Of a stretch of DNA of 64,000 nt, positions 40,919 to 50,434 are shown piece after piece; position 1 is the stretch's first letter; every line of letters begins with the position of its first letter. A program made the translations under genes and the position numbers. The notes beneath the pieces are model-generated. The model was not told where the DNA came from, made no database searches, and worked only from the letters and a program-made list of their open reading frames with translations. Origin of the DNA: an uncultured Collinsella sp. GTDB taxonomy: Bacteria; Actinomycetota; Coriobacteriia; Coriobacteriales; Coriobacteriaceae. Location: NCBI GenBank assembly GCA_900541645.1, contig UQKQ01000001.1, forward strand, positions 310,001 through 374,000. Reading direction: 5' to 3'.

Positions 40919-41602
40919 GTGGATGTAACCACAAAAAGCGTTCGGGGGGGGGTGCTCACCCGCGAGCAATTCCTCCCGCATGAGATGCGCATCGTCGCTG
41001 CCCTTCGTATGCAGGGCGCAAGTGACGAGCAGGTCATTGTACGCGTAAAGAGCGAGAACCTCTTTCAATATCCCACGGAGCGCATGGTCGCCAACCGCGC
41101 AACCGTGTGCCTTCGCCGCCTTGACGCCATGGTGCCCACGGACGCCGTATGCGCCGCGCGCGGCATCGACCCCAAAACCGCCGTCGAGGCTGCGTCATCC
41201 CTAGCCAGGCTCATGGCATCCGGCACTCCCACGCAGGCGGACCAGGCCATCTTCTACAGCATGATCTGCCGCTACGATATCGTGCGCGAGCTCGTGCTCG
41301 TCGAGGTAGGGGAGCGCCTACAAAATTTCGATTATGCCTTTACGGCGGTTGACCTCAACGCCTTTATGACACGCTTTACCACGGAGTATCCGGACGCGGC
41401 CCGCTGGACTGAGGCCACGGTCAAGCGCATTAAGGGCTCGCTCCGCCAGACGCTCCGCCATGCCGGCCTTATCGGCGAGGGCCAGGGCCCGGAGTCCGAG
41501 CGCCTGTCACCACTCTTCCTCGATTCCGATGTCGAGCGAGCCTTGGTTCAGCTGGGCGAGCAGTCGCTTATCGCGGCCCTTACCGGCAGGGCGGTGATGT
41601 AG
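40919..41602 (+). CDS. brxA: BREX protein BrxA
   Basis: BrxA (DUF1819) is a small DNA-binding component of type 1 BREX. The 227-residue product has LTREQFLPHEMRIVAALRMQG, then DEQVIVRVKSENLFQYPTERMVANRATVCLRRLD and IFYSMICRYDIVRELVLVEVGE, which match the family order. I set the start at a GTG at 40919, 8 bases after GGAG. A G9 tract (40944-40952) falls at codons 9-12, making this a potential slippage site; a GTG at 40952, right after the tract, could be an alternative start. brxB follows with one base between. Confidence 0.85.
   Translation: MDVTTKSVRGGVLTREQFLPHEMRIVAALRMQGASDEQVIVRVKSENLFQYPTERMVANRATVCLRRLDAMVPTDAVCAARGIDPKTAVEAASSLARLMASGTPTQADQAIFYSMICRYDIVRELVLVEVGERLQNFDYAFTAVDLNAFMTRFTTEYPDAARWTEATVKRIKGSLRQTLRHAGLIGEGQGPESERLSPLFLDSDVERALVQLGEQSLIAALTGRAVM
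40944..40952 (+). other. G9 homopolymer near the brxA start
   Basis: Nine consecutive Gs encode part of R-G-G-V in BrxA. The present length keeps the frame from the GTG at 40919 open into the conserved domain. Length changes would switch the frame unless translation starts after the tract. Confidence 0.7.
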
Positions 41603-41603
41603 C

Positions 41604-42296
41604 GTGGCTCCCGTCAAAAGCGCCGTCGACCCTGTTATCACCCCGGCGACGGATCTCACCACCAATATCGGCATCCATTCCCGCAAGAGCGTCGTGGCGG
41701 CGCATGCCCGCTCTCAGCACGCCTGTCAGGAATTTGAGCGCCGTGCGCAGCTTCTGCGCGAGTGCCTGTGCAGCGAGGACTTTTTGGCCAACAAGGGCAT
41801 AGGCAATGAGATCGGCTTCCACACTTTTTGCTATGACCCCGCGCTGGAGTTTGAGGCGCGTGCATTATTTGACACCCTTTCACGCGATGCCGAGGCCGAC
41901 AAGCTTCCGTGCACGCTCAAGGTCGTGAACCTTTACGACGCCGTGCTGGCAATTCTCGAAAAGCGCCGTGTCCTCAAGGCTATCCCGCACCAAGAGGAGC
42001 GCCGCGGTACCCAACGCGTGCTCGAGGACGTGGCCAAGTTCGCCTCGCCCGAGAAAGTTGCCGCGTACATCCTTGAGCAGACCAAGCCGTACGCGCCTAG
42101 AGACGTCGTTCTCCTCACCGGCGCGGGCGAGGTCTTCCCATTCTTTCGCATGCACACGCTTCTCCATTGCATGCTTGCGGATTTTGATGAGGTGCCTGTG
42201 GTCGCCGCCTATCCGGGCAGTTTCAACGGCTCTTCTTTCCAGCTCTTTAACCGTCTGCCGGCCGACAACTACTACCGCGCCATCGATATCTCGTAA
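41604..42296 (+). CDS. brxB: BREX protein BrxB
   Basis: BrxB (DUF1788) is a core type 1 BREX protein. The 230-residue product has LEFEARALFDTLSRDAEADK, LYDAVLAILEKRRVLKAIPHQEE, DVVLLTGAGEVFPFFRMHTLL and the closing PVVAAYPGSFNGSSFQLFNR, the family's most conserved block. Start is GTG at 41604, immediately after the brxA stop, so translation is coupled. Biochemical role unproven for the family. Confidence 0.9.
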   Translation: MAPVKSAVDPVITPATDLTTNIGIHSRKSVVAAHARSQHACQEFERRAQLLRECLCSEDFLANKGIGNEIGFHTFCYDPALEFEARALFDTLSRDAEADKLPCTLKVVNLYDAVLAILEKRRVLKAIPHQEERRGTQRVLEDVAKFASPEKVAAYILEQTKPYAPRDVVLLTGAGEVFPFFRMHTLLHCMLADFDEVPVVAAYPGSFNGSSFQLFNRLPADNYYRAIDIS

Positions 42297-42374
42297 GCAC
42301 GGCTCCCCGCAGGCAAGTCCCTGCCGCCGGTAACAACCCTTTGCCATAACGTTCCCAAACCCAAAGGAGCACCC

Positions 42375-45300
42375 ATGGACAACACGATCATTCGCGACCT
42401 CTTTGCAAAAGACATCAACCGCTCCATCAACGGCGTGGTCAAGGTCCAGGATTCAAAAGATGGGTCCATTCGCCAGGAGCTTGACGAGTACGTGGTGACG
42501 CGCGAGTTGCAGAGGCACTTTGCCACGTTCTTCAAGGCCTACGGCGATGCCATCGATGAGCCCACCGACAAGATCGGCGTGTGGATCAGTGGTTTCTTCG
42601 GTTCCGGTAAATCGCACTTCCTCAAGATGCTGAGCTACCTGCTCGAGAATCGCCAGATCGGCGGCAAGAGCGCCATCCGCTACTTTGACGGCAAAATCGT
42701 CGACCCCATGGTCGCGGCTGCCATGGAGCGCGCCTGCTCGGTGCCCACGCAGGCCATCCTCTTTAACATCGATAGCAAGGCGGGCCAGTGGAAGCAGGGC
42801 GATACGGCTCCCACGGCGCTGCTTCGCGGCTTTGAGCGCATGTTCTACGAGGCGCGCGGCTTCTACGGCGAGGACCTCAAGCTTGCAAAGCTCGAGGACT
42901 ACATCGATTCCCTGGGCAAGACCCAGGAGTTCCGCGAGGCCTTTGAGCGCGTCAACGGCGAGTCCTGGCTCCAGGCCCGCGACACCTACAGCTACTTTGA
43001 GGACGACGTCGTCGAGGTGCTGCAGAGCGTGCTCGGCATGAGCGAAAAGGCCGCATGGAACTGGCTCGAGGGTTCTGAGGACGAGGTTTTGGCCCCCGAT
43101 GTCTTTGCCAAAAAGGTCAAGGATTACGTGGACGCTCAGGCAGCGGCCCACGGTGGCAACTTCCGTTTGCTCTTTATGGTCGACGAGGTGGGTCAGTTTA
43201 TTACAAACGACCAGGACCCAAGCCTTATGCTGAGCCTTCAGACCATCGTCGAGGAGCTGGGTGCCGCCTGCGGTGGCCGCGTGTGGGTGATGGTCACGAG
43301 CCAGGAGGCCATCGACAACCTGAGCCTGCCCGTGGGCAACGACTTTTCAAAGATCCAGGGCCGTTTCAATACCCGCCTTTCGCTCTCCAGCTCCAGCGTG
43401 GACGAGGTCATCCAACGCCGTGTGCTCGAGAAGACCGCGCCGGCGGCCGATACGCTTGCACAGGTCTACGAGCAAGACGCCGCCGTCCTCAAAAACAACT
43501 TTACCTTTGAGGGGGGGCTCGCGCTCCGACCTTGCCGGCTTCGCCAACTCCAAGGATTTTGTGGCCAGCTACCCGTTTGTGGGCTACCAGTTTAAGCTTC
43601 TGCCCGACGTGATGACCGAGGTACGCAAGCATGGTGTTAAGGCCAAGCACATGTCCACGGGCGAGCGCTCCATGCTGAGCGCGTTTCAGGAGAGCGCTCA
43701 GGCCATCCAGCATGACCAGACTGGTGCACTCGTGCCGTTCTGGCGCTTCTTCGACACAATCTCCAAGGATTTGGAGCACGGCATCATTCAGGTCGTCGTC
43801 TGTGCGGAGCGCGCGGCTGAAAACGCAGAGGGTCTTGAGAGCTACGATGTCCGGGTGCTTAAGCTCCTGTACTTGATCCGCTACATCGGCTACGTCAAGG
43901 CCACGGTCGAGAACATCTCCATCCTTATGATCGATAGCCTGGACGTGGACAAGCGCGCCCTTAAGGACCGCGTCAAGGAGTCCCTCGCCCGCTTGGAGCG
44001 CGAGAACAAAGTGGCGCGACGGGGCGATACCTACAGCTTCCTCACCGACGAGGAGCAGGAAATTGCACAGGAGATTGCGCGGACCCCGATCGACAACGCG
44101 AAGGTGATCGAGTACATCAAAAAGCGCCTGTTCGACAGCATTTACAATGCGTACAAGTTCCATCGCGATCCTAATGACTTCCCCTTTGACCGCTACGTGG
44201 ATGGCTCGATTCATGGATCCAGCAAGGGTGGTATGGAACTCTCCGTGGTGACCATGGCCGGCGACTTGGCACGTGCGGACGATGCCGAGCTAGCATTGAA
44301 ATCCGTGGATAAGGCCATCGTGGCCTTGGGCGACGAGGTGGATTATTGGGCCCCACTCGTCAACGCCGCTAAGATTCGCATGTACGCCCAGACGCGCAAT
44401 CTGCAGGAGCTACCGCCGAGTACCCGCCAGATTGTCGAGGCAAAAATGCGCGAGGCAGCCTATAACGAAAAAGAGGCCGATGCCCTTTTGAGCGAGGCCG
44501 TGCTCCATGCACGTTGCGCGGTCAACGGCCGTATGGTCGAAGTTCGCGCCACCAAACCCGCCCAGGTTTTTGAGCAGGTGCTCGCGCAACTGTGTGACGT
44601 TGTTTTTGAAAAGGCTGGCTACATCGGCGCGCCGGTTGAGGACGATTCCGATATTCGCTCCACGCTGGCGGGTAACGTCCAGGCGGGGCTCGATGGCATG
44701 GATGCGGGCAACACGCGTGCGCTCAGGGAGGTCGAGGACTACCTCAAAGTGCAGCATCAGCGCCATCTGGATACCGCTATGGGCGATATCCAACGCCAGT
44801 ACCAGCAAAGGCCCTTTGGCTGGCGTGAGGTCGACATCGCCAATGTGGTGGCGCAGCTCGTGGTGGAGCAGCGCGCGCAGGTGTTGTTTGGCGGCCAGAC
44901 GGTCCAGGCCAACGACAACCGTATGGTGGCACTCCTGCGCAAGGATGCCGATAAGGCCCAGGTGCGCTTGCGCGTGCGTATGAGCGACCGGTTGCTGCGT
45001 GCCACGGGCGAGCTCATGCGCGACCTGTTTGATCTCAAGACCGTGCCCTCCAACGAGGATAAGCTCGTGGCCGAGCTCAAAGAGCGCCTTGAGGGCTTGC
45101 GCGAGGCGTGCCTCGCCATAGCACGCGACTACTACACGGGCATCAAGCCGGCCTACCCGTATCCCGGTGAGGACGAGTGCGAGAAGATGCGCTCGGAGGT
45201 GGCCGACGTCCTTAAGGACCAGAACGAGGCCGAGGCGTTCTTGACCACGTTCACCAAGCATGAGGAGCGCTTGCTCGATGCCAAGGAAGACTTTGACAAG

Positions 45301-46038
45301 GTGGTTGAGTTCTTCGAGTCCAATCAACGAACAGCGTTTGACCACGCCAGGGATTTCTTGAACCGCACCGAGGGTATCGAGTATGCCTCCGATGACATTC
45401 CCAGCGCGGTGGAGAACGTGGCAAAGGTGCGCGAGATCCTCAAAGATCCCAAGCCCTACGGCCGTATTAAAGACCTGCAGCCGCTTATGGATCCCGTCGA
45501 GGAAGACATGAAAAAGCTGCTGGGCATCCGCCGCAATGAGTTTTTGTGTCGCATCGAGAGCGATCTGCAAGACCTGCGGGCGCAGGCCGAGAGTCAAAAG
45601 GGCTTTGTCAATCAGGCCAAGGATGCCGTAGCAGACGCCGGCACCAAATACGAGTCGTTCAAAAACCGTGCCCACAGCGCTCAAAGTCTCAACGAACTGA
45701 GCGTTGTTGCAACTAACTGGGGCGACTGGCTCAGTGCGGCGGCCAACGAGATGTACGACGCTGTGGATGAGGCCCGCGTGCGTATGGACAACGAGTGCCG
45801 CACCACCGAGGTCATGAGTACGGGTGAGGTGGTCAAGAAGGTCTCCAACAAGGGCGCCGCATCGTCTGCTCCCGTGCCCGCGCCCAAGCCCCAACGCAGG
45901 ATCAAGACTGTGCGCCGCGCCGATCTGGCCAAGCCGAGTCGTCTCTTGTCCGCAGGGGACGTGGAGCGCTACGTGGACGACCTGCGCTCCCGCCTTATGC
46001 AGGCGCTCGCTGCAAACGACGAGATCCGTATCAACTAA
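42375..46038 (+). CDS. brxC: BREX ATPase BrxC, frameshifted at a G7 tract
   Basis: BrxC is the large P-loop ATPase of BREX. Walker A is GFFGSGKSHFL (residues 73-80) and Walker B LLFMVDEVGQF. The frame from 42375 stops early at 43595 (406 residues). The rest continues in another frame (GGSRSDLAGFANSKDFVASYPFVGYQFKLL...) to 46038. Removing one G from the G7 tract at 43511-43517 joins both into one protein of 1220 residues, the normal size. So as written the gene is off; it is either phase-variable, a recent loss, or a base-calling error. The start follows AAAGGAG by about 6 bases. The second part includes the long helical region typical of BrxC. Confidence 0.85.
43511..43517 (+). other. G7 homopolymer at the brxC frameshift
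   Basis: Seven Gs follow TTTGA. Six Gs would read F-E-G-G-S-R-S-D-L-A-G in frame with the conserved downstream part; seven give a stop 78 bases later. Confidence 0.8.
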
Positions 46039-46104
46039 CCCGCGGAGCCACCGGTGCCAAAGCGCGCACCGGTGGCTTATGGCGTTTAGAAAGGCTCATC
46101 AACC

Positions 46105-48600
46105 ATGAACGATTCTGCTCTTAAGAGCTTCTGCACCTGGGCCCGTACGGAGCTCATCAAAGGCGTGGAGGCGCAGATGGTGCGCTACGGCATCACCGAA
46201 CCTGCACCCGCGCCCGTTGGGTCCGAGACCGTTAGCGGCCTGCCCCTAAGTCCTGCTGAGGTTGAGCAGCGTGATGAACTGCTGCGCATGCAGGCGGAGG
46301 TGGGTCACGAGGCGCTCTGCGACCGTGCGGCCTATACCTGGTTCAACCGCATCGTGGCCATTCGCTTTATGGATGCACGCGGATGGCTCCCCAGCCGTAT
46401 GCGCATGCTGAGTCGTGCGGACGGCAGCCATGGCAGCGAGGCCGTGGAGAACGCACTGGACGTGGAGATAGCGACGGCCGATGCCGATCGCATAGCCGAA
46501 CTCAAGATGGCGGGCTTGGATGAACCGCTGTGGCGCTACCTGTTTATGGCTCAGTGCGAGGAACTTGCCGATTGCCTGCCGGGCGTCTTTGAGCGCGTGG
46601 GCGGAGCCATGGAGCTGCTGTTGCCCCAGGGCCTCATGATGGCCGACGGCGTGGTGGGCAAACTCAATGTTGTCCTCACTGACGAGGACTGGCGCGAGGA
46701 CGTGACCGTTCTGGGCTGGATGTATCAATACTACAACGCTGACGTTAAAGACGAGTTCTTCAAGTCCAAGCGCAAGGCCGCAGCGGCGGACATCGCTCCC
46801 GCCACTCAGCTCTTCACCCCCGAGTGGATCGTGCGCTATATGGTCGAGAACTCGCTCGGCCGTCTGTGGATGCTCAACAATCCGGGGAGTTCGCTACGCG
46901 AGCGCATGAAATACTATATCGAGCCCGATGCTGAACACGAGGACTTTATCCGCATCTCGAGCCCCGAGGATATAACCCTCTGCGACCCCGCATGCGGCTC
47001 GGGCCATATCCTGGTCTATGCATTTGAGCTGCTCTTCCATATGTACGAGGAGCGCGGCTATCGTGAGCGCGAGATTCCCGAGCTTATTCTTACTAAAAAC
47101 CTTGCGGGCATGGAAATCGATTCCCGCGCGGCGCAGATCGCGGAGCTGGCGCTTGCCATGTGCGCCCGCGAGCATGACCGTCGCTTTTTCAAGCGCGCCG
47201 TGCGCGCCGACATTACCGTGCTCACGAGCATCCCGCTGGGGGAGGACGAGCTCCCGGGTAACAAGAAGCTCGCCGAGGAGCTGAGTCATTTGGGCGAGAT
47301 CGGCTCGCTGCTCAATCCTTCAGAGGACGAGATTGACGAGCTCAAGGCTGCCGCCGCGAGCTGTTCCGACGACCTTTTTGCCTCTGCGACCAAAACTAAG
47401 CTTGAAAGCGCCGCCGTTATCTGCAAGAAACTGTCCCGTCGTTTTACCTGCGTCGTGGCAAATCCTCCGTATATGGGCAGCAGCAGCTTTAACCCCTTCA
47501 TGAGCAAGTGGGTCAAGAAGAACTACCCCGACGTGAAGAGCGACCTCTGCACGTGCTTTATCGAGCGCGGTTTTAACCTTGTCGAGGATAAGGGCTACGC
47601 CGCAATGGTTACCATGCAGAGTTGGATGTTCCTGGGCAGCTTTGAGAAGATGCGCGCCAAGGTTATCGACAACAAGACAATCGTTTCCATGGCCCATCTG
47701 GGACCTCGCGCGTTTGATGCTATCGGCGGCGAGGTCGTCAACGTTACAGCTGACGTGATCTACAACCAGCATTCGGACGCCGAGGGCGCCTATGTGCGCC
47801 TTGTTGATATCAACGGCTCTGAGGCCAAGAGGCTCAAACTGGTCGAGGCCATCCAAAACCCCGATTGCGGCTGGTTCTACCGCCGCGACGCCGGCACCTT
47901 CAAGCAGATTCCCGGCATCCCCATCGCCTACTGGGCAAGCGACGGACTACTCTCTGCGATGGCTGATGGCGTTAAACTATCTTCGTTCGGAAGAACGTCT
48001 AAAGGAATTATCACTGGTAAAAATGATAAGTTCATTAGGCTTTGGTGGGAGTGCGCCGTTGGGACTATCGGTTTTTCGTCATCATCTGTATCCGATTTAT
48101 TTAGTGGCAGAAAATGGCACCCCTGCACAAAGGGAGGCTCTTATCGTAAATGGTTCGGTAATCTTGACTCTGTAATTGATTGGTCAAATAACGGTCACAG
48201 TGTGTTTGAGTCGGCCTCGCGTGAAGGAAACCATGCGCAAGATTATTCGGATGAACTGAAATTCAAGCCCGCCATTTCATGGTCGGCGATTACTTCGTCC
48301 ATCCCTTCGTTTAGGTATGCGTCCAATTGTCTTTCAGAGCATGCCGGCATGTGCCTTTTTGTTCCTGAGGATAAAATCGGTTATATGTTGTCGCTGCTTA
48401 ACTCCAGCGTTTCTAAAGAGTATTTTTCGTTAATCGCTCCAACTCTGAACGTTAACGCTGGTGATGTGGATAAATTTCCCGTCCTACTGAGTTGCTTCAA
48501 TCTCGTAGACGGGTTATTTAAGGAAAGCAGAGGATTATCAAAAACCGACTGGGACTCGTTTGAAACCTCCTGGGATTTCAAGCGTCATCCTCTCGTTTAG
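46105..48600 (+). CDS. pglX: BREX methyltransferase PglX, N-terminal and target-recognition part (split gene)
   Basis: PglX is the adenine-N6 methyltransferase that marks host DNA. This 831-residue frame has the SAM motif DPACGSGHILVYAFEL (294-300) and catalytic NPPY (453-456) followed by MGSSSFNPFMSKW. The later part (GRTSKGIITGKNDKFIRLWW, KWHPCTKGGSYRKWFGNLD, SPTLN-like IAPTLNVNAGDVDKFPVL) is the recognition region. It ends at DWDSFETSWDFKRHPLV, where full-length PglX proteins (about 1200 residues) continue. The missing C-terminus is encoded by a separate gene at 49443. Sequence after about 47950 becomes clearly AT-richer, suggesting an exchanged recognition segment. Confidence 0.9.
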   Translation: MNDSALKSFCTWARTELIKGVEAQMVRYGITEPAPAPVGSETVSGLPLSPAEVEQRDELLRMQAEVGHEALCDRAAYTWFNRIVAIRFMDARGWLPSRMRMLSRADGSHGSEAVENALDVEIATADADRIAELKMAGLDEPLWRYLFMAQCEELADCLPGVFERVGGAMELLLPQGLMMADGVVGKLNVVLTDEDWREDVTVLGWMYQYYNADVKDEFFKSKRKAAAADIAPATQLFTPEWIVRYMVENSLGRLWMLNNPGSSLRERMKYYIEPDAEHEDFIRISSPEDITLCDPACGSGHILVYAFELLFHMYEERGYREREIPELILTKNLAGMEIDSRAAQIAELALAMCAREHDRRFFKRAVRADITVLTSIPLGEDELPGNKKLAEELSHLGEIGSLLNPSEDEIDELKAAAASCSDDLFASATKTKLESAAVICKKLSRRFTCVVANPPYMGSSSFNPFMSKWVKKNYPDVKSDLCTCFIERGFNLVEDKGYAAMVTMQSWMFLGSFEKMRAKVIDNKTIVSMAHLGPRAFDAIGGEVVNVTADVIYNQHSDAEGAYVRLVDINGSEAKRLKLVEAIQNPDCGWFYRRDAGTFKQIPGIPIAYWASDGLLSAMADGVKLSSFGRTSKGIITGKNDKFIRLWWECAVGTIGFSSSSVSDLFSGRKWHPCTKGGSYRKWFGNLDSVIDWSNNGHSVFESASREGNHAQDYSDELKFKPAISWSAITSSIPSFRYASNCLSEHAGMCLFVPEDKIGYMLSLLNSSVSKEYFSLIAPTLNVNAGDVDKFPVLLSCFNLVDGLFKESRGLSKTDWDSFETSWDFKRHPLV

Positions 48601-48608
48601 GAGTCCAC

Positions 48609-49301
48609 ATGTCGCAGAAGAAAAAGGCTAACAATAATAAATGCGCACATCCACCTCTTAAGAATGATGTGTCGTGGATAAAACAGGTTCATGAATCGTA
48701 TAAGGACGATGTCTCTAAGAAAAAACTACGCATATATTTGCAAAGATTTGTATCCGAATCAGAAGCTATTGATGCTACGAGGCAGACCAATGGGTTTATT
48801 ACTGATTTGAATATTTATACTACTGTTCAGGCAAATGCGTTTCTTGAACAGATGTGTTTCGACAGTGCCGTTAAAACAAGATGGGCATATACCCCTAATG
48901 ACCTTGCAAAAGCGGCCCACGAAGCAGGTAGCGATTCATCTGATTTTATTAAACGAGATTACGAGTTTGCCCTCATTTGCTTATCAACAGCGGCTTGTCT
49001 TAACAAAAGGATTGCTGGGCTTTCAGAATTCAAGCCGGGTGCGAAGACCAAAACAGGCAGGAGAAAACAGAATAAAAGTTCATTTAGAAGACTTGACGCC
49101 GTTTTTAGACATCTGAGGAATGCTCTCGCTCATGGTCAATATTTGCGAGTTGTTAAGCCCGATGGATCAGTGTGGTGGGCTTTACAGGACGCAAACGGTA
49201 AAGGAAACGTCACGGCAAGAATGCTACTGAAAGAGGATACGCTTGATGCATGGGTGAATCTGCTCTCGCTAAGAGACAAGAGATATAGAGATAAAAGCTA
49301 G
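48609..49301 (+). CDS. HEPN-motif protein inserted between the pglX halves
   Basis: The 230-residue, AT-rich gene encodes a mostly helical protein with FRHLRNALAHGQYL: Arg170-Asn171-xxx-His175, the RNxxxH motif of HEPN ribonucleases common in toxin and abortive-infection systems. The N-terminus is Lys/Asn-rich (MSQKKKANNNKC). Its TAGGAG ribosome site overlaps the pglX stop (as brxL's overlaps the pglZ stop), so it is translated with BREX. I know of no standard BREX protein like this. RNase activity and any toxin role are inferences from the motif. Confidence 0.75.
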   Translation: MSQKKKANNNKCAHPPLKNDVSWIKQVHESYKDDVSKKKLRIYLQRFVSESEAIDATRQTNGFITDLNIYTTVQANAFLEQMCFDSAVKTRWAYTPNDLAKAAHEAGSDSSDFIKRDYEFALICLSTAACLNKRIAGLSEFKPGAKTKTGRRKQNKSSFRRLDAVFRHLRNALAHGQYLRVVKPDGSVWWALQDANGKGNVTARMLLKEDTLDAWVNLLSLRDKRYRDKS

Positions 49302-49442
49302 TAGTTAGAATAGGTGCGAAATTGCATCGCCTTAGTTCCTCAAGCTTCCTGTACAGCGGGGAGAGCGTTTTAGCGGTTTTTTTGGATACTGCAATCCATT
49401 TTTTCGCAGTGGTTTCCAACAGCAACGAAAGGATGGCCTACC
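49302..49442. other. Junction between HEPN gene and pglX C-terminal gene
   Basis: This 141-base AT-rich stretch has T runs (GTTTTAGCGGTTTTTTTGG) and ends in GAAAGGATGG, the ribosome site of the next gene. Neither strand holds a convincing gene. It is the right boundary of the AT-rich insert. Confidence 0.5.
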
Positions 49443-50411
49443 ATGGCCACTTTACTTCAAGATAAATATGAGGCTCGCAAGGCCGAGGTCAATGCTCGAT
49501 TTGAACAGCTTCGCGCTAACGAGGAGGAGCTCAACCGAATCTTTGCTAAGATCTACAACATGGAGGGCGAGGTGCCCATCGAGGTCGAGGATAAGTACGT
49601 TTCGGTGGCGCGCATCTTCGATGCCGCCGACGAGATTCCCGAGAGCTATAAAGGCAATAAATACGTGCGCACCAAGCGTGACGAGATCACCTCGCTCATA
49701 AGCTACGCCGTCGGCTGCATGTTTGGCCGCTATTCGCTGGACGTGGATGGCTTGGTCCTGGCCGATCAGGGTGCCACGGTCGACGACTATCTGGCCAAGA
49801 TGCCCGACCCCGCGCATGTGACCTTTATGCCCGATGCCGACAACGTGCTGCCCATTACCGACGACGAGTACTTTGACGACGACATCGTGCGCTACTTTAT
49901 CGACTTTGTGCGCACCGTATACGGCGAGGAGACGCTCGAGCAGAACCTGGCCTTTATTGCCGAGGCGCTCGGCGGCAAGGGCACCTCGCGCGAGGTCATC
50001 CGCACCTACTTTTTGAAGGACTTCTTTAAGGACCACTGCCAGACCTACAAGAAGCGTCCCATCTACTGGCTGTTCGACAGCGGCAAGAAGAATGGCTTCA
50101 GGTGTCTTGTTTACATGCATCGCTACCAGCCCGACTTGCTGGCTCGCATCCGCACCGACTATGTGCACGAGCAGCAGGAGCGTTACCGTGCCCAGATCGG
50201 CTACGCCAACGATGCCCTTGCCGGTGCCGAGCGCGGCGAGCGCGTGCGTTTGGATAAGCGCGTCAAAAAGCTCAACGACCAGCTCAAAGAGACCATTGGC
50301 TACGAGGAGAAGCTGCATCACTTGGCAGACCAGATGATTAAGATCGACCTGGATGACGGCGTCAAGGTCAACTACGCCAAGTTTCAGGATGTGCTGGCAA
50401 AGATCAAGTAA
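49443..50411 (+). CDS. PglX C-terminal domain encoded as a separate protein
   Basis: The 322-residue product reads like the C-terminal third of type 1 PglX: NEEELNRIFAKIYNMEGEVPIEVEDKYV, LISYAVGCMFGRYSLDVDGLV, DDDIVRYFIDFVRTVYGEETLEQNLAFIAEAL, YKKRPIYWLFDSGKKNGFRCLVYMHRY and LDDGVKVNYAKFQDVL. In full-length PglX this directly follows the DWDSFETSWDF block that ends the 46105 gene. It has its own ATG and ribosome site and no stop or frameshift, which suggests a working two-subunit PglX rather than decay. The first ~20 residues are helical and lysine-rich. Confidence 0.88.
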   Translation: MATLLQDKYEARKAEVNARFEQLRANEEELNRIFAKIYNMEGEVPIEVEDKYVSVARIFDAADEIPESYKGNKYVRTKRDEITSLISYAVGCMFGRYSLDVDGLVLADQGATVDDYLAKMPDPAHVTFMPDADNVLPITDDEYFDDDIVRYFIDFVRTVYGEETLEQNLAFIAEALGGKGTSREVIRTYFLKDFFKDHCQTYKKRPIYWLFDSGKKNGFRCLVYMHRYQPDLLARIRTDYVHEQQERYRAQIGYANDALAGAERGERVRLDKRVKKLNDQLKETIGYEEKLHHLADQMIKIDLDDGVKVNYAKFQDVLAKIK

Positions 50412-50434
50412 CTGCAGATACGGTAAGGATATTC

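Noticed and set aside
43420..46038. Reading the second part of brxC as an independent gene
   Set aside because: The frame opens only by chance before the G7 tract, has no ribosome site, and its conserved sequence continues directly from the first part if one G is removed.
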